Of a DNA stretch of 64,000 nucleotides, positions 34,618-44,856 are shown in pieces. Position 1 is the first letter of the stretch; each line of letters starts with the position of its first letter. The position numbers and the translations under genes were made by a program. A model generated the notes under the pieces. That model was not told the DNA's origin and searched no databases. It saw only the letters and a program-made list of their open reading frames with translations. Source of the stretch: CAZIKB01 sp964539665 (GTDB taxonomy: Bacteria > Zhuqueibacterota > Zhuqueibacteria > Oceanimicrobiales > Oceanimicrobiaceae); assembly GCA_964539665.1 (NCBI GenBank), contig CAZIKB010000003.1:1-64000 (forward strand), given 5' to 3'.

Positions 34618-35898
34618 ATGTTAAGTAAAACATTTTATTGTTTTTTTTCTATTGTAGTAATAAGTTATGGTAGTCTCTTTGCACAGGATAGACGCTGGTA
34701 TAATTTCAACAAAATTGAGCAACCACAGGATGCTGCACACTATGAAGTGGCTTTGGCAAGCATGGCATCTGATTTTATTGAGCAAAGCCGTTTTATAATT
34801 TTAGTTAAGGTAGTCAATGATGAGCTTCAGTTTATTAAATCAAAAGGCAAAACATTCCAGGCTGATTATGAAATTTCAGTAGTAATTACTGATTCCTCTG
34901 GTTTAGAAATCGACAGCAAAAAGAAAGTTTACCGTGTTTACGCCCAGAATTTTGATGATGTTAATTCTTTGGATTTGTTGCATGTGTCGCAGCTAAGCCT
35001 GGATTTATCGCCTGCTGCTTATTCCTTTAAAATTGGACTTAAAGATCTGGAGACCAGACGAACAAGTTATCAGGAGGGCACTTTTACATTGCGTGATTAT
35101 TCTGCCACAGAATTACTTGTAAGCGATTTAATTTTATTAGATTCTTTAAATGTTGAAGAAAATGCAGAATCGACAACAAAAGCCTTTTTTGAAATATACA
35201 ATGTTCCTGAAAAAGATAGCATAAAAATAAATTTTGCTATCCTTAATGAGCTGAAAGAAGTAAAGTTTAGTAACGAGGATTGGATTGTCAGTAAGGGCAG
35301 AATTACGCCAATAAATATTAACATTGAGCATCATGAAAAAGTACTTGGAAGTAACCTTGCTAAAATCACCATCAGCATTGGTGAGAAATCTTTGGCAGTG
35401 GAAAGGATGCCTATAAGTTTTTATCGGGTAAATCCATATTTCGATTTTTCTGACATTGAAGATGCTATTGAAAAATTACTTTATATCGCGAAAGGGGATG
35501 AGCTGAAAAAACTGAAAAAATCTGAGGGGGAGGAACAGATTGAAGGATTTAAAAAATTTTGGGATAAGCGTGATCCTACTCCGGGCACACCTCATAATGA
35601 ATATTTAGAAGAATATTACAGGCGGATTGAGTATGTTAATAAGAATATTGAAAGCGCCAATGAAGGCTGGAAAACAGATATGGGAAGAGTGTTTGTGATG
35701 TTGGGAAGCCCTGATTATATTGAAAAACCATTTAATTATAACCTTTATGATGACAGGACATCTCGATACAGACCTCCTATAAAATGGCACTATTCTGATA
35801 TAAGGCGTATATTTTATTTCGTTTATAGAGTGGGAGAATATCGAATTGACAATTATCCTGATGTGTACGATGTTCTTAATGATGAGATGCATTTTTGA
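34618..35898 (+). CDS. GWxTD-domain exported protein 2
   Basis: 426-aa paralogue of the upstream protein, same order: signal peptide (FYCFFSIVVISYGSLFAQ), beta-rich region, helical linker (DIEDAIEKLLYIAKGDELKKLK), and C-terminal GWxTD domain (GWKTDMGRVFVMLGSPDYIEKP). Shared words include DLETRRTSYQEGTF versus DLETLKMGQQEQSI. Ten bases separate the genes, so they form an operon. The pair may act as a heteromeric envelope complex; that is inference. Confidence 0.82.
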   Translation: MLSKTFYCFFSIVVISYGSLFAQDRRWYNFNKIEQPQDAAHYEVALASMASDFIEQSRFIILVKVVNDELQFIKSKGKTFQADYEISVVITDSSGLEIDSKKKVYRVYAQNFDDVNSLDLLHVSQLSLDLSPAAYSFKIGLKDLETRRTSYQEGTFTLRDYSATELLVSDLILLDSLNVEENAESTTKAFFEIYNVPEKDSIKINFAILNELKEVKFSNEDWIVSKGRITPININIEHHEKVLGSNLAKITISIGEKSLAVERMPISFYRVNPYFDFSDIEDAIEKLLYIAKGDELKKLKKSEGEEQIEGFKKFWDKRDPTPGTPHNEYLEEYYRRIEYVNKNIESANEGWKTDMGRVFVMLGSPDYIEKPFNYNLYDDRTSRYRPPIKWHYSDIRRIFYFVYRVGEYRIDNYPDVYDVLNDEMHF

Positions 35899-35942
35899 AT
35901 TAATTTTCTATTTGCATTGATAAATGGAGGAGAGTAAATCGA

Positions 35943-36872
35943 TTGCTTATAAAACCTGAGAAGATAAAAAAAGGCGATACCATTGGAATTGTGGGACCAG
36001 GAAGCCCTATGATTCAAGAAAGGCTTAATAACGGAATAAAATATCTGAAACAGATTGGATACAATGTAAAATTAGGCAAACATCTGAATGATGAATATGG
36101 ATATTTAGCTGGAAAAGATTTAGATCGCGCTAGTGATATAAATCAAATGTTTGCCGATCCGGAAGTACAGGCTATTTTTTGTACACGTGGTGGTTATGGT
36201 ACACCCAGACTGCTTGATATGATTAATTATGATTTAATAAGAAAAAATCCTAAAATATTTGTTGGTTACAGCGACATCACGGCTCTCCAATTAGCGATTT
36301 ATGCAAAGACAGGCGTGGTTACTTTTTCTGGCCCGATGGCCGCTGTTGAAATGGGGAAGGGAATTGAACCTTTTACCGAAGAGCATTTTTGGAGTATGAT
36401 GTCTGGTTCCGCACCAGCAATGGAGTTAAATGGACGAGATAATTCGCTGAAGTGCCTGAAAAGCGGCCGGGCAGAAGGTCGATTATTAGGTGGATGTCTT
36501 TCGCTTATTTGTTCATTGATGGGGACTCCGTATTTACCTGATTTTACGGACGCCATTTTATTGAGTGAAGAAATTGGAGAAGAACCGTATCGAATTGACC
36601 GTTATCTAACGCAATTGAAATTGTCAGGTATTCTAAATCAGGTAAACGGAATAATTTTGGGGCAATTTGTTGATTGTGCGCCAGAGTCTGACGCGCCAAG
36701 TTTAACAATCGAACAAATCATTCAGGACTTAACAACTGATATTAATATTCCAATTTTAGCAGGTATCCCTTATGGTCATATCGATGTAAAATATACCATG
36801 CCAATTGGCGTCCCAATTTTATTAGATTCTGATAATCAAATTGTAGAGCTTTTAGATAATCCTGTTATTTAA
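35943..36872 (+). CDS. LD-carboxypeptidase / S66 family peptidase
   Basis: Peptidase family S66 (LdcA/MccF), cleaving the L,D bond in murein tetrapeptides or detoxifying microcin-like compounds. Opening KKGDTIGIVGPGSP is typical. The nucleophile Ser is in VGYSDITAL. Catalytic Glu is in LSEEIGEEPYRIDR and the His in GIPYGHIDVKYTMPIG. TTG start with GGAGGAGAG upstream. 309 aa. Murein recycling is the likely role. Confidence 0.88.
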   Translation: MLIKPEKIKKGDTIGIVGPGSPMIQERLNNGIKYLKQIGYNVKLGKHLNDEYGYLAGKDLDRASDINQMFADPEVQAIFCTRGGYGTPRLLDMINYDLIRKNPKIFVGYSDITALQLAIYAKTGVVTFSGPMAAVEMGKGIEPFTEEHFWSMMSGSAPAMELNGRDNSLKCLKSGRAEGRLLGGCLSLICSLMGTPYLPDFTDAILLSEEIGEEPYRIDRYLTQLKLSGILNQVNGIILGQFVDCAPESDAPSLTIEQIIQDLTTDINIPILAGIPYGHIDVKYTMPIGVPILLDSDNQIVELLDNPVI

Positions 36873-36889
36873 GGACTGAAATAAAAAAA

Positions 36890-37519
36890 ATGAATCCTTT
36901 AAGAATAAGTGTTTTTGCATCAGGGACAGGCTCTAATCTCGCGGCAATACAAGAAGCCATAGATCAAGGTAAGCTTAATGCCAGGATTGTTTTGGTCATC
37001 AGTAATAAGTCCGATGCCGGCGCTTTAGAAATTGCCAGAAATCACAAGATACCAGCCCAGTATTTGGCGCTTGAAAATTTTACTTCTGTAGATGAATTAG
37101 ATCAGGCTTTTTTAAATGCATTAAAAGATCACAAAGTAGAATTGATTGCGCTTGCAGGTTACTTAAAAAGACTCAGCTCCCGATTAGTTCAAACATACAA
37201 AAATCGAATATTAAATATTCATCCTGCCCTTCTTCCTTCATTCGGCGGTACAGGGATGTATGGCCGCAAAGTTCATCAAGCCGTTTTGGATTATGGTTGC
37301 AAAGTTACCGGTGTAACTGTGCATTTAGTTGATGAGGAGTATGATACAGGTGCACCTGTTTTGCAAAGATGTGTACCTGTTCAACAAGATGATACTGTGG
37401 AAACTTTGGCGGCAAGAGTATTAGAACAGGAACATAAAATCTATGCGGTGGCCATTCAACTATTTGCAGAAAATCGTGTAATAATTCAAGGACGAAAAGT
37501 ATTTGTCAAATCAATATAA
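36890..37519 (+). CDS. purN: Phosphoribosylglycinamide formyltransferase
   Basis: Purine pathway enzyme using 10-formyl-THF. Opening ISVFASGTGSNLAAIQEAI binds GAR. The catalytic Asn-His region is ILNIHPALLPSFGGTGMYG. The late Asp is in VDEEYDTGAP. 209 aa, normal. Sits upstream of purH in a purine pair. Confidence 0.95.
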   Translation: MNPLRISVFASGTGSNLAAIQEAIDQGKLNARIVLVISNKSDAGALEIARNHKIPAQYLALENFTSVDELDQAFLNALKDHKVELIALAGYLKRLSSRLVQTYKNRILNIHPALLPSFGGTGMYGRKVHQAVLDYGCKVTGVTVHLVDEEYDTGAPVLQRCVPVQQDDTVETLAARVLEQEHKIYAVAIQLFAENRVIIQGRKVFVKSI

Positions 37520-37604
37520 AATATATTTGCAAATATCATTTTTTTCCTATTTTTTACTTTGGGCTGTATAAAGAAAGTTACATTATTAATAATGAACAAA
37601 AGTA

Positions 37605-37717
37605 AAACGCTGACCTTTTTATAGAAGGGAGCGTTTATTTGGGATTCAAACAGGCCAGTTTCGGGGTGTTTTTAGCAAAGGTCAAAACTCATCGGATAGT
37701 TCGTGGTCATCCGATGA
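37605..37717 (+). promoter_or_regulatory. Structured purH leader with two hairpins
   Basis: Hairpin 1: AAACGCT (37605-37611) with AGCGTTT (37630-37636), and an inner CCTT/AAGG. Hairpin 2: TCATCGGAT (37689-37697) with ATCCGATGA (37709-37717), perfect 9 bp. Both lie in the 248-bp gap before purH. No match to guanine, ZTP or THF riboswitch cores that I can see. Regulatory function is inferred. Confidence 0.4.
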
Positions 37718-37767
37718 ATAGACGTATTTAGCCAAAGTCTACGAATGTAAAATAAGGGAGGAAAATT

Positions 37768-39330
37768 ATGCCCAAAGTTAAAAGGGCGCTTATTAGTGTT
37801 TTTGATAAAACCGGCATAGTTGATTTCGCAAGGCTTTTATCAGACCTGGGCGTCGAAATTATTTCCACGGGTGGAACAGCCAGACACTTAAATGAAAATG
37901 GCATAAAAACTTGCACAATATCAGATATTACGGCCTTTCCTGAGATATTAAATGGCCGTGTTAAAACATTGCATCCGAAAATTATTGGAGGAATATTAGC
38001 CCTGCGGGACAGCGATTCACAAATAAAGGAAACTGAATTGCATGGGATTGGTTTAATTGATCTCGTTGTGGTTAATCTGTACCCATTTGAAGAAATTATT
38101 AGAAATAAAGACTGTTCTTTATCAGATGCCTTGGAAAATATAGATATTGGCGGTTGCACGTTAATCCGGGCAGCCGCTAAAAATTTTATAAATGTTGCTG
38201 TTGTAACTTTGCCCGGGCAATATGAAAAAGTACTAAATGAAATTAAAAGTACCAAGGGCGAAATTTCCCTGGAAACGCGTAGAATTTTAGCGTGTGAAGC
38301 ATTTGCACAGTCTTCCAGCTATGACTCAAAAATAAATACTTATTTATCAACTGAGACAGCATCTGGTACGACTTTTCCCGACAGATTTCAATTTCAGTTT
38401 GAAAAAGTACAGGATCTGCGATATGGAGAGAATCCTCATCAACATGCTGCCTGGTACCGAGAGATTGGAAATGAAATATTTGGACTGAATGCTGCCAAAC
38501 AATTGCATGGTAAAGAGCTTTCTTTTAATAACATTCTTGACCTGGATACCGCATTAGGCATAGTTCAAGAGTTTCAAATGCCCTGTGCTGTAATTATAAA
38601 GCATACAAATCCTTGTGGTTTGTGCATTGCTCAAAATATTTCGGAAGCCTATCTGAATGCAAAAGCAACTGATCCGGTTTCTGCATTTGGTGGCATTGTT
38701 GGTGTGAATCGAATTGTCGATGCTGATGCGGCAAGAGCTATTTCAGAAATATTTACAGAAGCCATAATAGCGCCGGGATTCGAATCCGATGCATTAAAAA
38801 CGCTTCAATCCAAAAAGAATTTGCGAATCCTCGAATGCCCGGATATAACAAAATCTACAAAACAAGAGCTTGATATTAAAAAAGTGCAGGGCGGTATTCT
38901 ATTACAGGATCAAGATTTCTTTAAATTAAACGATATAAATCTTAGTGTAGTAACGACACGACAACCTAATGCCGAAGAATGGGATGCCATGAAATTAGGA
39001 TGGCAAGTAGCGAAGTGGGTAAAATCGAACGCGATTGTTTTTACCTCAAAAGATAGAACGATTGGTATTGGAGCCGGTCAGATGTCTCGCGTTGATTCGA
39101 CGCAAATAGCGATTGAAAAAGCAAAACGTCTCGGCCTTCTACTTGAAGGTACAGCAGTAGCATCAGATGCATTTTATCCTTTTCGAGATGGAGTTGATGT
39201 TGCGGCAAAAGCCGGCGCCAGAGCCATCATTCAACCAGGCGGTTCGATTCGAGATGAGGAGGTCATTAAAGCGGCAGATGAACACGATATTACGATGGTA
39301 TTTACAAATATCAGGCATTTTCGTCATTAA
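37768..39330 (+). CDS. purH: Bifunctional AICAR transformylase / IMP cyclohydrolase
   Basis: Last two steps to IMP. The cyclohydrolase domain starts RALISVFDKTGIVDFARLLSDLG and holds STGGTARHL and GRVKTLHPK. The transformylase half contains KHTNPCGLCIA, DPVSAFGGIVG and the terminal RDEEVIKAADEHDITMVFTNIRHFRH. 520 aa, normal. GGGAGG precedes the ATG. Confidence 0.97.
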   Translation: MPKVKRALISVFDKTGIVDFARLLSDLGVEIISTGGTARHLNENGIKTCTISDITAFPEILNGRVKTLHPKIIGGILALRDSDSQIKETELHGIGLIDLVVVNLYPFEEIIRNKDCSLSDALENIDIGGCTLIRAAAKNFINVAVVTLPGQYEKVLNEIKSTKGEISLETRRILACEAFAQSSSYDSKINTYLSTETASGTTFPDRFQFQFEKVQDLRYGENPHQHAAWYREIGNEIFGLNAAKQLHGKELSFNNILDLDTALGIVQEFQMPCAVIIKHTNPCGLCIAQNISEAYLNAKATDPVSAFGGIVGVNRIVDADAARAISEIFTEAIIAPGFESDALKTLQSKKNLRILECPDITKSTKQELDIKKVQGGILLQDQDFFKLNDINLSVVTTRQPNAEEWDAMKLGWQVAKWVKSNAIVFTSKDRTIGIGAGQMSRVDSTQIAIEKAKRLGLLLEGTAVASDAFYPFRDGVDVAAKAGARAIIQPGGSIRDEEVIKAADEHDITMVFTNIRHFRH

Positions 39331-39404
39331 ATGATAAAACCATATTTAATGAATAAAATATTTTAAGGGAATATAATATTTAATTTAGGAATGAATGTAT
39401 AATT

Positions 39405-40448
39405 ATGAAACCAAATTCACAGTCTTTTTGGAGTAAATTTTTTGCAAATGATATTGCAATAGATTTAGGAACAGCTAATACGCTTGTTTATATTAAAGGT
39501 CGGGGAATTTTAATTAATGAGCCCTCAATTGTTGCAGTTCACAGAAGCAATCAACAAATTCTTGCCTATGGCAGTGAAGCTAAAACAATGATGGGAAGGA
39601 CTCCTGAAGATTTAATCACTGTAAGGCCATTAAAAGATGGCGTTATTGCTGATTTTGATCTTGCTGAAAAAATGATACGCTTTTTTATAAAAAAAGTACA
39701 GACCAATCGTTTTATTCGCCCCCGGATTGCAGTATGCATACCTTCAGGTATCACGGAAGTAGAAAGGAGAGCTGTACGCGACTCCGCGGAACACGCTGGT
39801 GGACGTGAAATTTACCTCATACAGGAACCCATGGCCGCAGCTATTGGAGTAAACCTACCAATTAATGAACCTATTGGAAGTATGGTAATTGACATTGGCG
39901 GCGGAACCACTGAAATTGCAGTTATATCGATGTCAGGTATTGTGACTGATATTTCCATTCGAATTGGCGGCGACGAGATGAATGAATCTATTTTGCAATA
40001 TTTTAAAAAAAACTACAATTTGTTGATTGGGGAAAATACCGCAGAAGCCATCAAAATTACCATGGGCTCTGCTGCACCTTTTGAATCTGATGAAGTTAAA
40101 TTAGTAAAGGGAAGAAACTTAATAGACGGCATTCCAAAAACCGTCCGAGTTCAATCAAAGGAAATTCAGGAATCAATAGCAGAATCTGTTGGATATATTG
40201 TTGATGCTGTTAAACTTTGCCTGGAGAGGACTCCTCCGGAATTATCGTCGGATATATTAGACAGGGGAATTGTTTTGACCGGAGGCGGCGCTTTACTAAA
40301 AGGATTGGATGAAAGACTGCGTATAGAAACTGAATTACCAATTATTGTGGCTGACGATCCTTTAACATGTGTAGTTTTAGGAACAGGGAAAATTTTTGAC
40401 AATTTAAATGATTTCCAAAAGGTTTTAAGCAATATTAGAAGATATTGA
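39405..40448 (+). CDS. mreB: Rod-shape actin homologue MreB
   Basis: 347-aa bacterial actin directing lateral wall synthesis. Nucleotide-binding motifs: AIDLGTANTLVY, VIDIGGGTTEIAVIS and the late GIVLTGGGALLKGLDE. Start of the complete shape operon mreB-mreC-mreD-mrdA-rodA, so cells are probably rods. Confidence 0.98.
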   Translation: MKPNSQSFWSKFFANDIAIDLGTANTLVYIKGRGILINEPSIVAVHRSNQQILAYGSEAKTMMGRTPEDLITVRPLKDGVIADFDLAEKMIRFFIKKVQTNRFIRPRIAVCIPSGITEVERRAVRDSAEHAGGREIYLIQEPMAAAIGVNLPINEPIGSMVIDIGGGTTEIAVISMSGIVTDISIRIGGDEMNESILQYFKKNYNLLIGENTAEAIKITMGSAAPFESDEVKLVKGRNLIDGIPKTVRVQSKEIQESIAESVGYIVDAVKLCLERTPPELSSDILDRGIVLTGGGALLKGLDERLRIETELPIIVADDPLTCVVLGTGKIFDNLNDFQKVLSNIRRY

Positions 40449-40449
40449 A

Positions 40450-41235
40450 ATGCGCGTAGTTAATGAATGGTTTATTAAAAAGAAAGAATATCTGACATTA
40501 TTAGCGGCATTGATTTTCTCAATTAGTTTAATTTTTTCAAATGAAGGACGTCAAATACAAGCCATCAAAACTTTAACGCTGGATGGCTATGGTGTTATTT
40601 TAGAAAAAATATCAATATTGAAAAGATTAAATGCTATTTATGAGGAAAATGAATGGCTAAGACAAAAAAATGCTGAGTTAATGCTTGAAAGCAGCAGGTT
40701 AAAAGAGGCAGGAATCGAGAATTTGCGATTAAGACAGATGCTGGAATTTAAGTCCGACAGCCAATTGGAATTAGTCCCGGCAAAGGTAATCGGAAAGGGG
40801 AGTAACGGATTTATTAATTCAATAATTTTAGATGCCGGTCTTGACGATGACCTGAAGAAAAATATGGCTGTCGTGACTGCACAAGGACTTGTTGGCAAAT
40901 TATTTAACGTTGGTGAGCGTCACTCTACTTCTCAACTTCTATTGGATCGAAATTTTAGAGTCGGCGCCATGATTCAACGGAGTCGGGCGACTGGAATTAT
41001 CAAATGGCAAGACGGCAATCAAGTAATATTTGCTGAGGTTCAAAAAAGGAGCGATGTTAAGTTAGGTGATGTTGTGGTTACTTCTGGATATAGTACAATA
41101 TTTCCAGCAGGGCTGAAAATTGGATTTGTAAGCCATAGCACAGAAAAAATTCAAAATATGTTTATGAATATATCAGTTCACCCGGTAGTTGATTTTTCAA
41201 AATTGGAAGAGGTGTTTGTAATAAAACCTCAATAA
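40450..41235 (+). CDS. mreC: Rod-shape protein MreC
   Basis: 261 aa with an N-terminal membrane helix near 15-30, a coiled coil near 50-95 (EENEWLRQKNAELMLESSRLKE) and the two beta domains of periplasmic MreC (AVVTAQGLVGKLFNVG, VVTSGYSTIFPAGLKIGFV). It starts one base after the mreB stop. Confidence 0.95.
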   Translation: MRVVNEWFIKKKEYLTLLAALIFSISLIFSNEGRQIQAIKTLTLDGYGVILEKISILKRLNAIYEENEWLRQKNAELMLESSRLKEAGIENLRLRQMLEFKSDSQLELVPAKVIGKGSNGFINSIILDAGLDDDLKKNMAVVTAQGLVGKLFNVGERHSTSQLLLDRNFRVGAMIQRSRATGIIKWQDGNQVIFAEVQKRSDVKLGDVVVTSGYSTIFPAGLKIGFVSHSTEKIQNMFMNISVHPVVDFSKLEEVFVIKPQ

Positions 41236-41256
41236 ATCTGGGTCTCTTAATTCTAA

Positions 41257-41724
41257 ATGTACATCTTCCTATATCTGTTCCTTTTAATAATTTCAATATT
41301 ACTACAACTAACCATTGCCCCTTTATTTTCAATTAAAACTATTTCGCCAGATTTCATTTTAATTCTGGTAATTTTTATCGCATTTCAAAAAGGCAGGATA
41401 TGGGGTGTTGTTGTTGGATGTATTGCTGGTTTATTGTTTGATATTTTTGGCACAGGATTTATTGGTCTTTCGTCATTAACAAAATCTATAGCTGCTTATG
41501 CTGCGGGATTTATGGTAAGAGAGCAACTTGAAAGGCAATTTGGTAGAATCATCGGTTTACTATTAATTGTAATATTAATTCATGACCTTATTTATTTCAG
41601 TGTTATTTCACTAGGTACGAATATAGGATTTTGGAATAATATATTCAAACATGTCTTTCCCACTACAATTTATACATTTATCTTTATGATAATAATTCAT
41701 TTACTAAAACCAAAAGTTCATTGA
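41257..41724 (+). CDS. mreD: Rod-shape protein MreD
   Basis: 155-aa polytopic membrane protein with five or six helices (for example IAPLFSIKTISPDFILILVIF). Sequence conservation in MreD is low; the assignment rests on hydropathy, the GLLFDIFGTGFIGL segment and its place between mreC and mrdA. Confidence 0.88.
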   Translation: MYIFLYLFLLIISILLQLTIAPLFSIKTISPDFILILVIFIAFQKGRIWGVVVGCIAGLLFDIFGTGFIGLSSLTKSIAAYAAGFMVREQLERQFGRIIGLLLIVILIHDLIYFSVISLGTNIGFWNNIFKHVFPTTIYTFIFMIIIHLLKPKVH

Positions 41725-41761
41725 AGAGTTACCAATAATTATTTAACTGCGTTTGTAACAG

Positions 41762-43531
41762 ATGAAAGAAGGTTCATTAAAATTATTCTATAAATGTGTT
41801 TCAGTTGCCATATTTGTATTGTTACTCTTCAGGTTTGCGCAACTGCAGCTCTATAATTGGGATAAATATTTTCATGAATCGGAAAAAAACAGAATTCGGG
41901 AAATTGTGATTGATCCCCTTCGTGGTATTATTTATGATCGTTTTGGTGAAATACTCGTTGATAATCGTCCTGCTTATGCTGTTTCAGTTGTGCCTTATGA
42001 ATTTTTAAAATCTGATAGTTCTGTTAGTCTTTTATCTTCAATACTTAGTCAGACGCCTGTATCTCTGAAGCAAAAAATTAATAAAGACAGAATCGGCAAT
42101 TTTACACCGGTTAAAATTAAAAGACAGGTAGAATTTAAAATTTTAAGTAATATTGAGGAATACCGGCTGGACTTACCGGGTGTTTTTTATACTCTCGAAG
42201 CCAAAAGGTATTACCCCGGTGGTGTAAAAGCGCCATTGATTTTTGGTTATCTTAGTGAAATAACCTCTAATGAACTAGTAGAATACCGAGATTATGATTA
42301 TAGATCAGGCGATCTAATTGGGAAAAGTGGATTAGAGTTGCAATATGAAAAATATTTGAGGGGAAAATCCGGTGTAAAATATGTTGAAGTTGATGTCTTA
42401 GGTCGGGAAGTGAGAGATCTGCCTGAACGGTCTGGCGAATTGCAACGACCTGGAATGAACCTGTATTTAACTTTTCATGCTAAGATACAGCGGTATTTAG
42501 AATCTGTCATGGAGGATAAAAAAGGTGCGGCAGTAGTACTGGATCCAAGAAATGGTGAAATTTTGGCTCTATTGAGTAAACCGGACTACGATCCAGAGAT
42601 CTTTTCAAATCCAATGACTCTAAAAGTCTGGAATCAATTGGTGAATAATGAAGACAAACCTTTATATAATCGGGTTTGCAAGAGTCTGTATCCGCCAGGC
42701 TCAACTTTTAAATTAGTACTTGCTGCTGCTGGATTGGAAACAGGAAAAATCAACCCGGAGCAAAAAATATTTTGTGCTGGTTTCTACCGTCTCGGCAGAC
42801 GCAATTTTGCATGTTGGAAAAAAGGAGGGCATGGAGCTGTTAATTTTTTAGAAGCAATTGAACAATCATGCAATGTTTATTTTTACACTAAAGGCTTGGA
42901 AGTTGGCCTGGAAAGTTGGTCAAAATATGCAAATATATTTCAGTTTGGAAGAGTTACTAATATTGATTTGCCTAATGAAAGCGATGGTATCGTTCCCGAT
43001 GTAGAATATTTTAATAATAAATACGGAGAGAGAGGTTGGACTAAAGGATTGCTTTTGAACCTGTCGGTTGGTCAAGGTGATTTGTTAACAACGCCTTTGC
43101 AAATGGCGTACTTTGCCATGATAGTAGGCAATGAAGGTGTTGCATTTCAACCTCACCTGATTAAAAACATTGTAGACCCGATATCAAATCAAACCACTGA
43201 ATCCAAAATCGATTCGATCATAATTAGAGAAGTATCAAAAAGTACATATCAGAAAATAAAAGAGGGAATGTCTTTAGTTGTTAATGGCGTAAAAGGTACG
43301 GCTAAAGCAACCAGAATGCCGGGTATTGAAGTTTGCGGAAAAACTGGCACGGCTCAAAATCCACATGGAGAAGATCATGCCTGGTTCATAGGATTTGCTC
43401 CTAAGGAAAATCCAACAATTGCTTTATGTATTTTATTGGAAAATGGTGGTTCAGGTGGAGCAAAGGCGGCGCCGATTTCCAGGGGCATTTTATCAATTTA
43501 CTTCGATGATCAAAAAATTGCATCTAATTAA
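41762..43531 (+). CDS. mrdA: Penicillin-binding protein 2 (elongasome transpeptidase)
   Basis: 589-aa class B PBP. N-terminal membrane helix, PBP dimerisation domain (DPLRGIIYDRFGEILVDN), then transpeptidase with SxxK (PPGSTFKL, Ser314), SxN (EQSCNVYF) and KTGT (Lys527). Works with RodA, encoded next, on lateral wall synthesis. Confidence 0.96.
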   Translation: MKEGSLKLFYKCVSVAIFVLLLFRFAQLQLYNWDKYFHESEKNRIREIVIDPLRGIIYDRFGEILVDNRPAYAVSVVPYEFLKSDSSVSLLSSILSQTPVSLKQKINKDRIGNFTPVKIKRQVEFKILSNIEEYRLDLPGVFYTLEAKRYYPGGVKAPLIFGYLSEITSNELVEYRDYDYRSGDLIGKSGLELQYEKYLRGKSGVKYVEVDVLGREVRDLPERSGELQRPGMNLYLTFHAKIQRYLESVMEDKKGAAVVLDPRNGEILALLSKPDYDPEIFSNPMTLKVWNQLVNNEDKPLYNRVCKSLYPPGSTFKLVLAAAGLETGKINPEQKIFCAGFYRLGRRNFACWKKGGHGAVNFLEAIEQSCNVYFYTKGLEVGLESWSKYANIFQFGRVTNIDLPNESDGIVPDVEYFNNKYGERGWTKGLLLNLSVGQGDLLTTPLQMAYFAMIVGNEGVAFQPHLIKNIVDPISNQTTESKIDSIIIREVSKSTYQKIKEGMSLVVNGVKGTAKATRMPGIEVCGKTGTAQNPHGEDHAWFIGFAPKENPTIALCILLENGGSGGAKAAPISRGILSIYFDDQKIASN

Positions 43532-43546
43532 AATATTCATTTGGAC

Positions 43547-44779
43547 ATGATGCTTCGTGAGAATAAATTAATTCGCCATTTAGATTTTGGATTATTAGCA
43601 GCGGTGATTGTGCTAATAATCTGTGGTCTGATAGCTATTTACAGTGCAACACATGGCAGTGAATCTCAAACAGGTCTTTTAAATTTTAAGAAGCAGTTGA
43701 TGTGGGTGACTGTTGGTCTGTTATTATTAACCGCGTCAACTTTTATACCGATGAGATTCTTTTCTAAATATGCTTATCCAGCATATTTAGTATTCATTTT
43801 TTTGTTATTTCTGGTTATAATTTTTGGTAAGGGGAGTGGGACCAGACGGTGGTTGCCAATTGGTCCCTTTTGGATACAGCCGGCTGAATTTGCCAAAATA
43901 GGAGTCGCTCTAGCCCTTGCTAAATATTTAAGTAAGGACAACAGAAATTTAGAAAATATCAGAGATATCCTGGTTGCTTTTAGTATTGTGTTTATCCCGT
44001 TAATATTAACCATGCGGCAGCCAGATTTAGGCTCTGCTTTGGTTTTTTTAGCATTGATTTTACCGATTATGCACTGGGCAGGTCTTTCTCCAGTGGTTTT
44101 ATTTGTATTATTGGCGCCACTCGTGAGTTTGATATGTGCATTTAATTACTATTCATTTCTTATTGCCATGTTAGTAATCAGTTTAATTTTGTTTTCATTC
44201 CAGAGAGGATTCCGTTTTTTCTTGGTAAATTTTCTGATAAATATAGGAGTTGGAATATTAACACCAAGATTCTGGAACATATTAAAAGTATATCAAAAGA
44301 ACAGAATTCTTACATTTCTGGGAATAGTCTCTGATCCTCATGGTTTGGGCTATCAGGTATTACAATCGAAAGTTGCTATTGGTTCCGGTGGTTTTTTAGG
44401 CAAGGGATTTTTACAGGGCACTCAAACTCATCTTAGATTTCTGCCAGAACAACATACTGATTTTATATTCTGTGTCATTGGTGAAGAGTTCGGATTTATT
44501 GGTGCATTTATAATACTATCGTTGTATTTATATTTAATTATTAAAGGGATAAATATAGCAGCCACGGTAAAGAGTAGATTCACAAGTCTCTTAGTCTTTG
44601 GCGGCATAATCATACTATTATTTCAAATAACTGTTAATGTAGGCATGACAGTCGGAATCATGCCTGTTACAGGATTGCCTTTACCATTTTTAAGTTATGG
44701 GGGTTCATCTCTTCTTAGCAGCCTAATTTTTATCGGGCTGATGTTAAATGCATCAAGAAAGCGCTTTGAATATATTTAA
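43547..44779 (+). CDS. rodA: SEDS peptidoglycan polymerase RodA
   Basis: About 410 aa with ten or so membrane helices. SEDS signatures: KGSGTRRWLPIGPFWIQPAEFAKI, QPDLGSALVFLAL with the catalytic Asp, the loop LPEQHTDFIFCVIGEEFGFIGA, and the C-terminal GLPLPFLSYGGSSLL. ATG at 43547 chosen over an in-frame TTG at 43541. Confidence 0.96.
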   Translation: MMLRENKLIRHLDFGLLAAVIVLIICGLIAIYSATHGSESQTGLLNFKKQLMWVTVGLLLLTASTFIPMRFFSKYAYPAYLVFIFLLFLVIIFGKGSGTRRWLPIGPFWIQPAEFAKIGVALALAKYLSKDNRNLENIRDILVAFSIVFIPLILTMRQPDLGSALVFLALILPIMHWAGLSPVVLFVLLAPLVSLICAFNYYSFLIAMLVISLILFSFQRGFRFFLVNFLINIGVGILTPRFWNILKVYQKNRILTFLGIVSDPHGLGYQVLQSKVAIGSGGFLGKGFLQGTQTHLRFLPEQHTDFIFCVIGEEFGFIGAFIILSLYLYLIIKGINIAATVKSRFTSLLVFGGIIILLFQITVNVGMTVGIMPVTGLPLPFLSYGGSSLLSSLIFIGLMLNASRKRFEYI

Positions 44780-44856
44780 AAATTAGTCTTGACTTTTAAT
44801 TAACATTTTAATAACTTTAACAGTTGTTTAATTACTCATATTTTTGAGGTTATATA

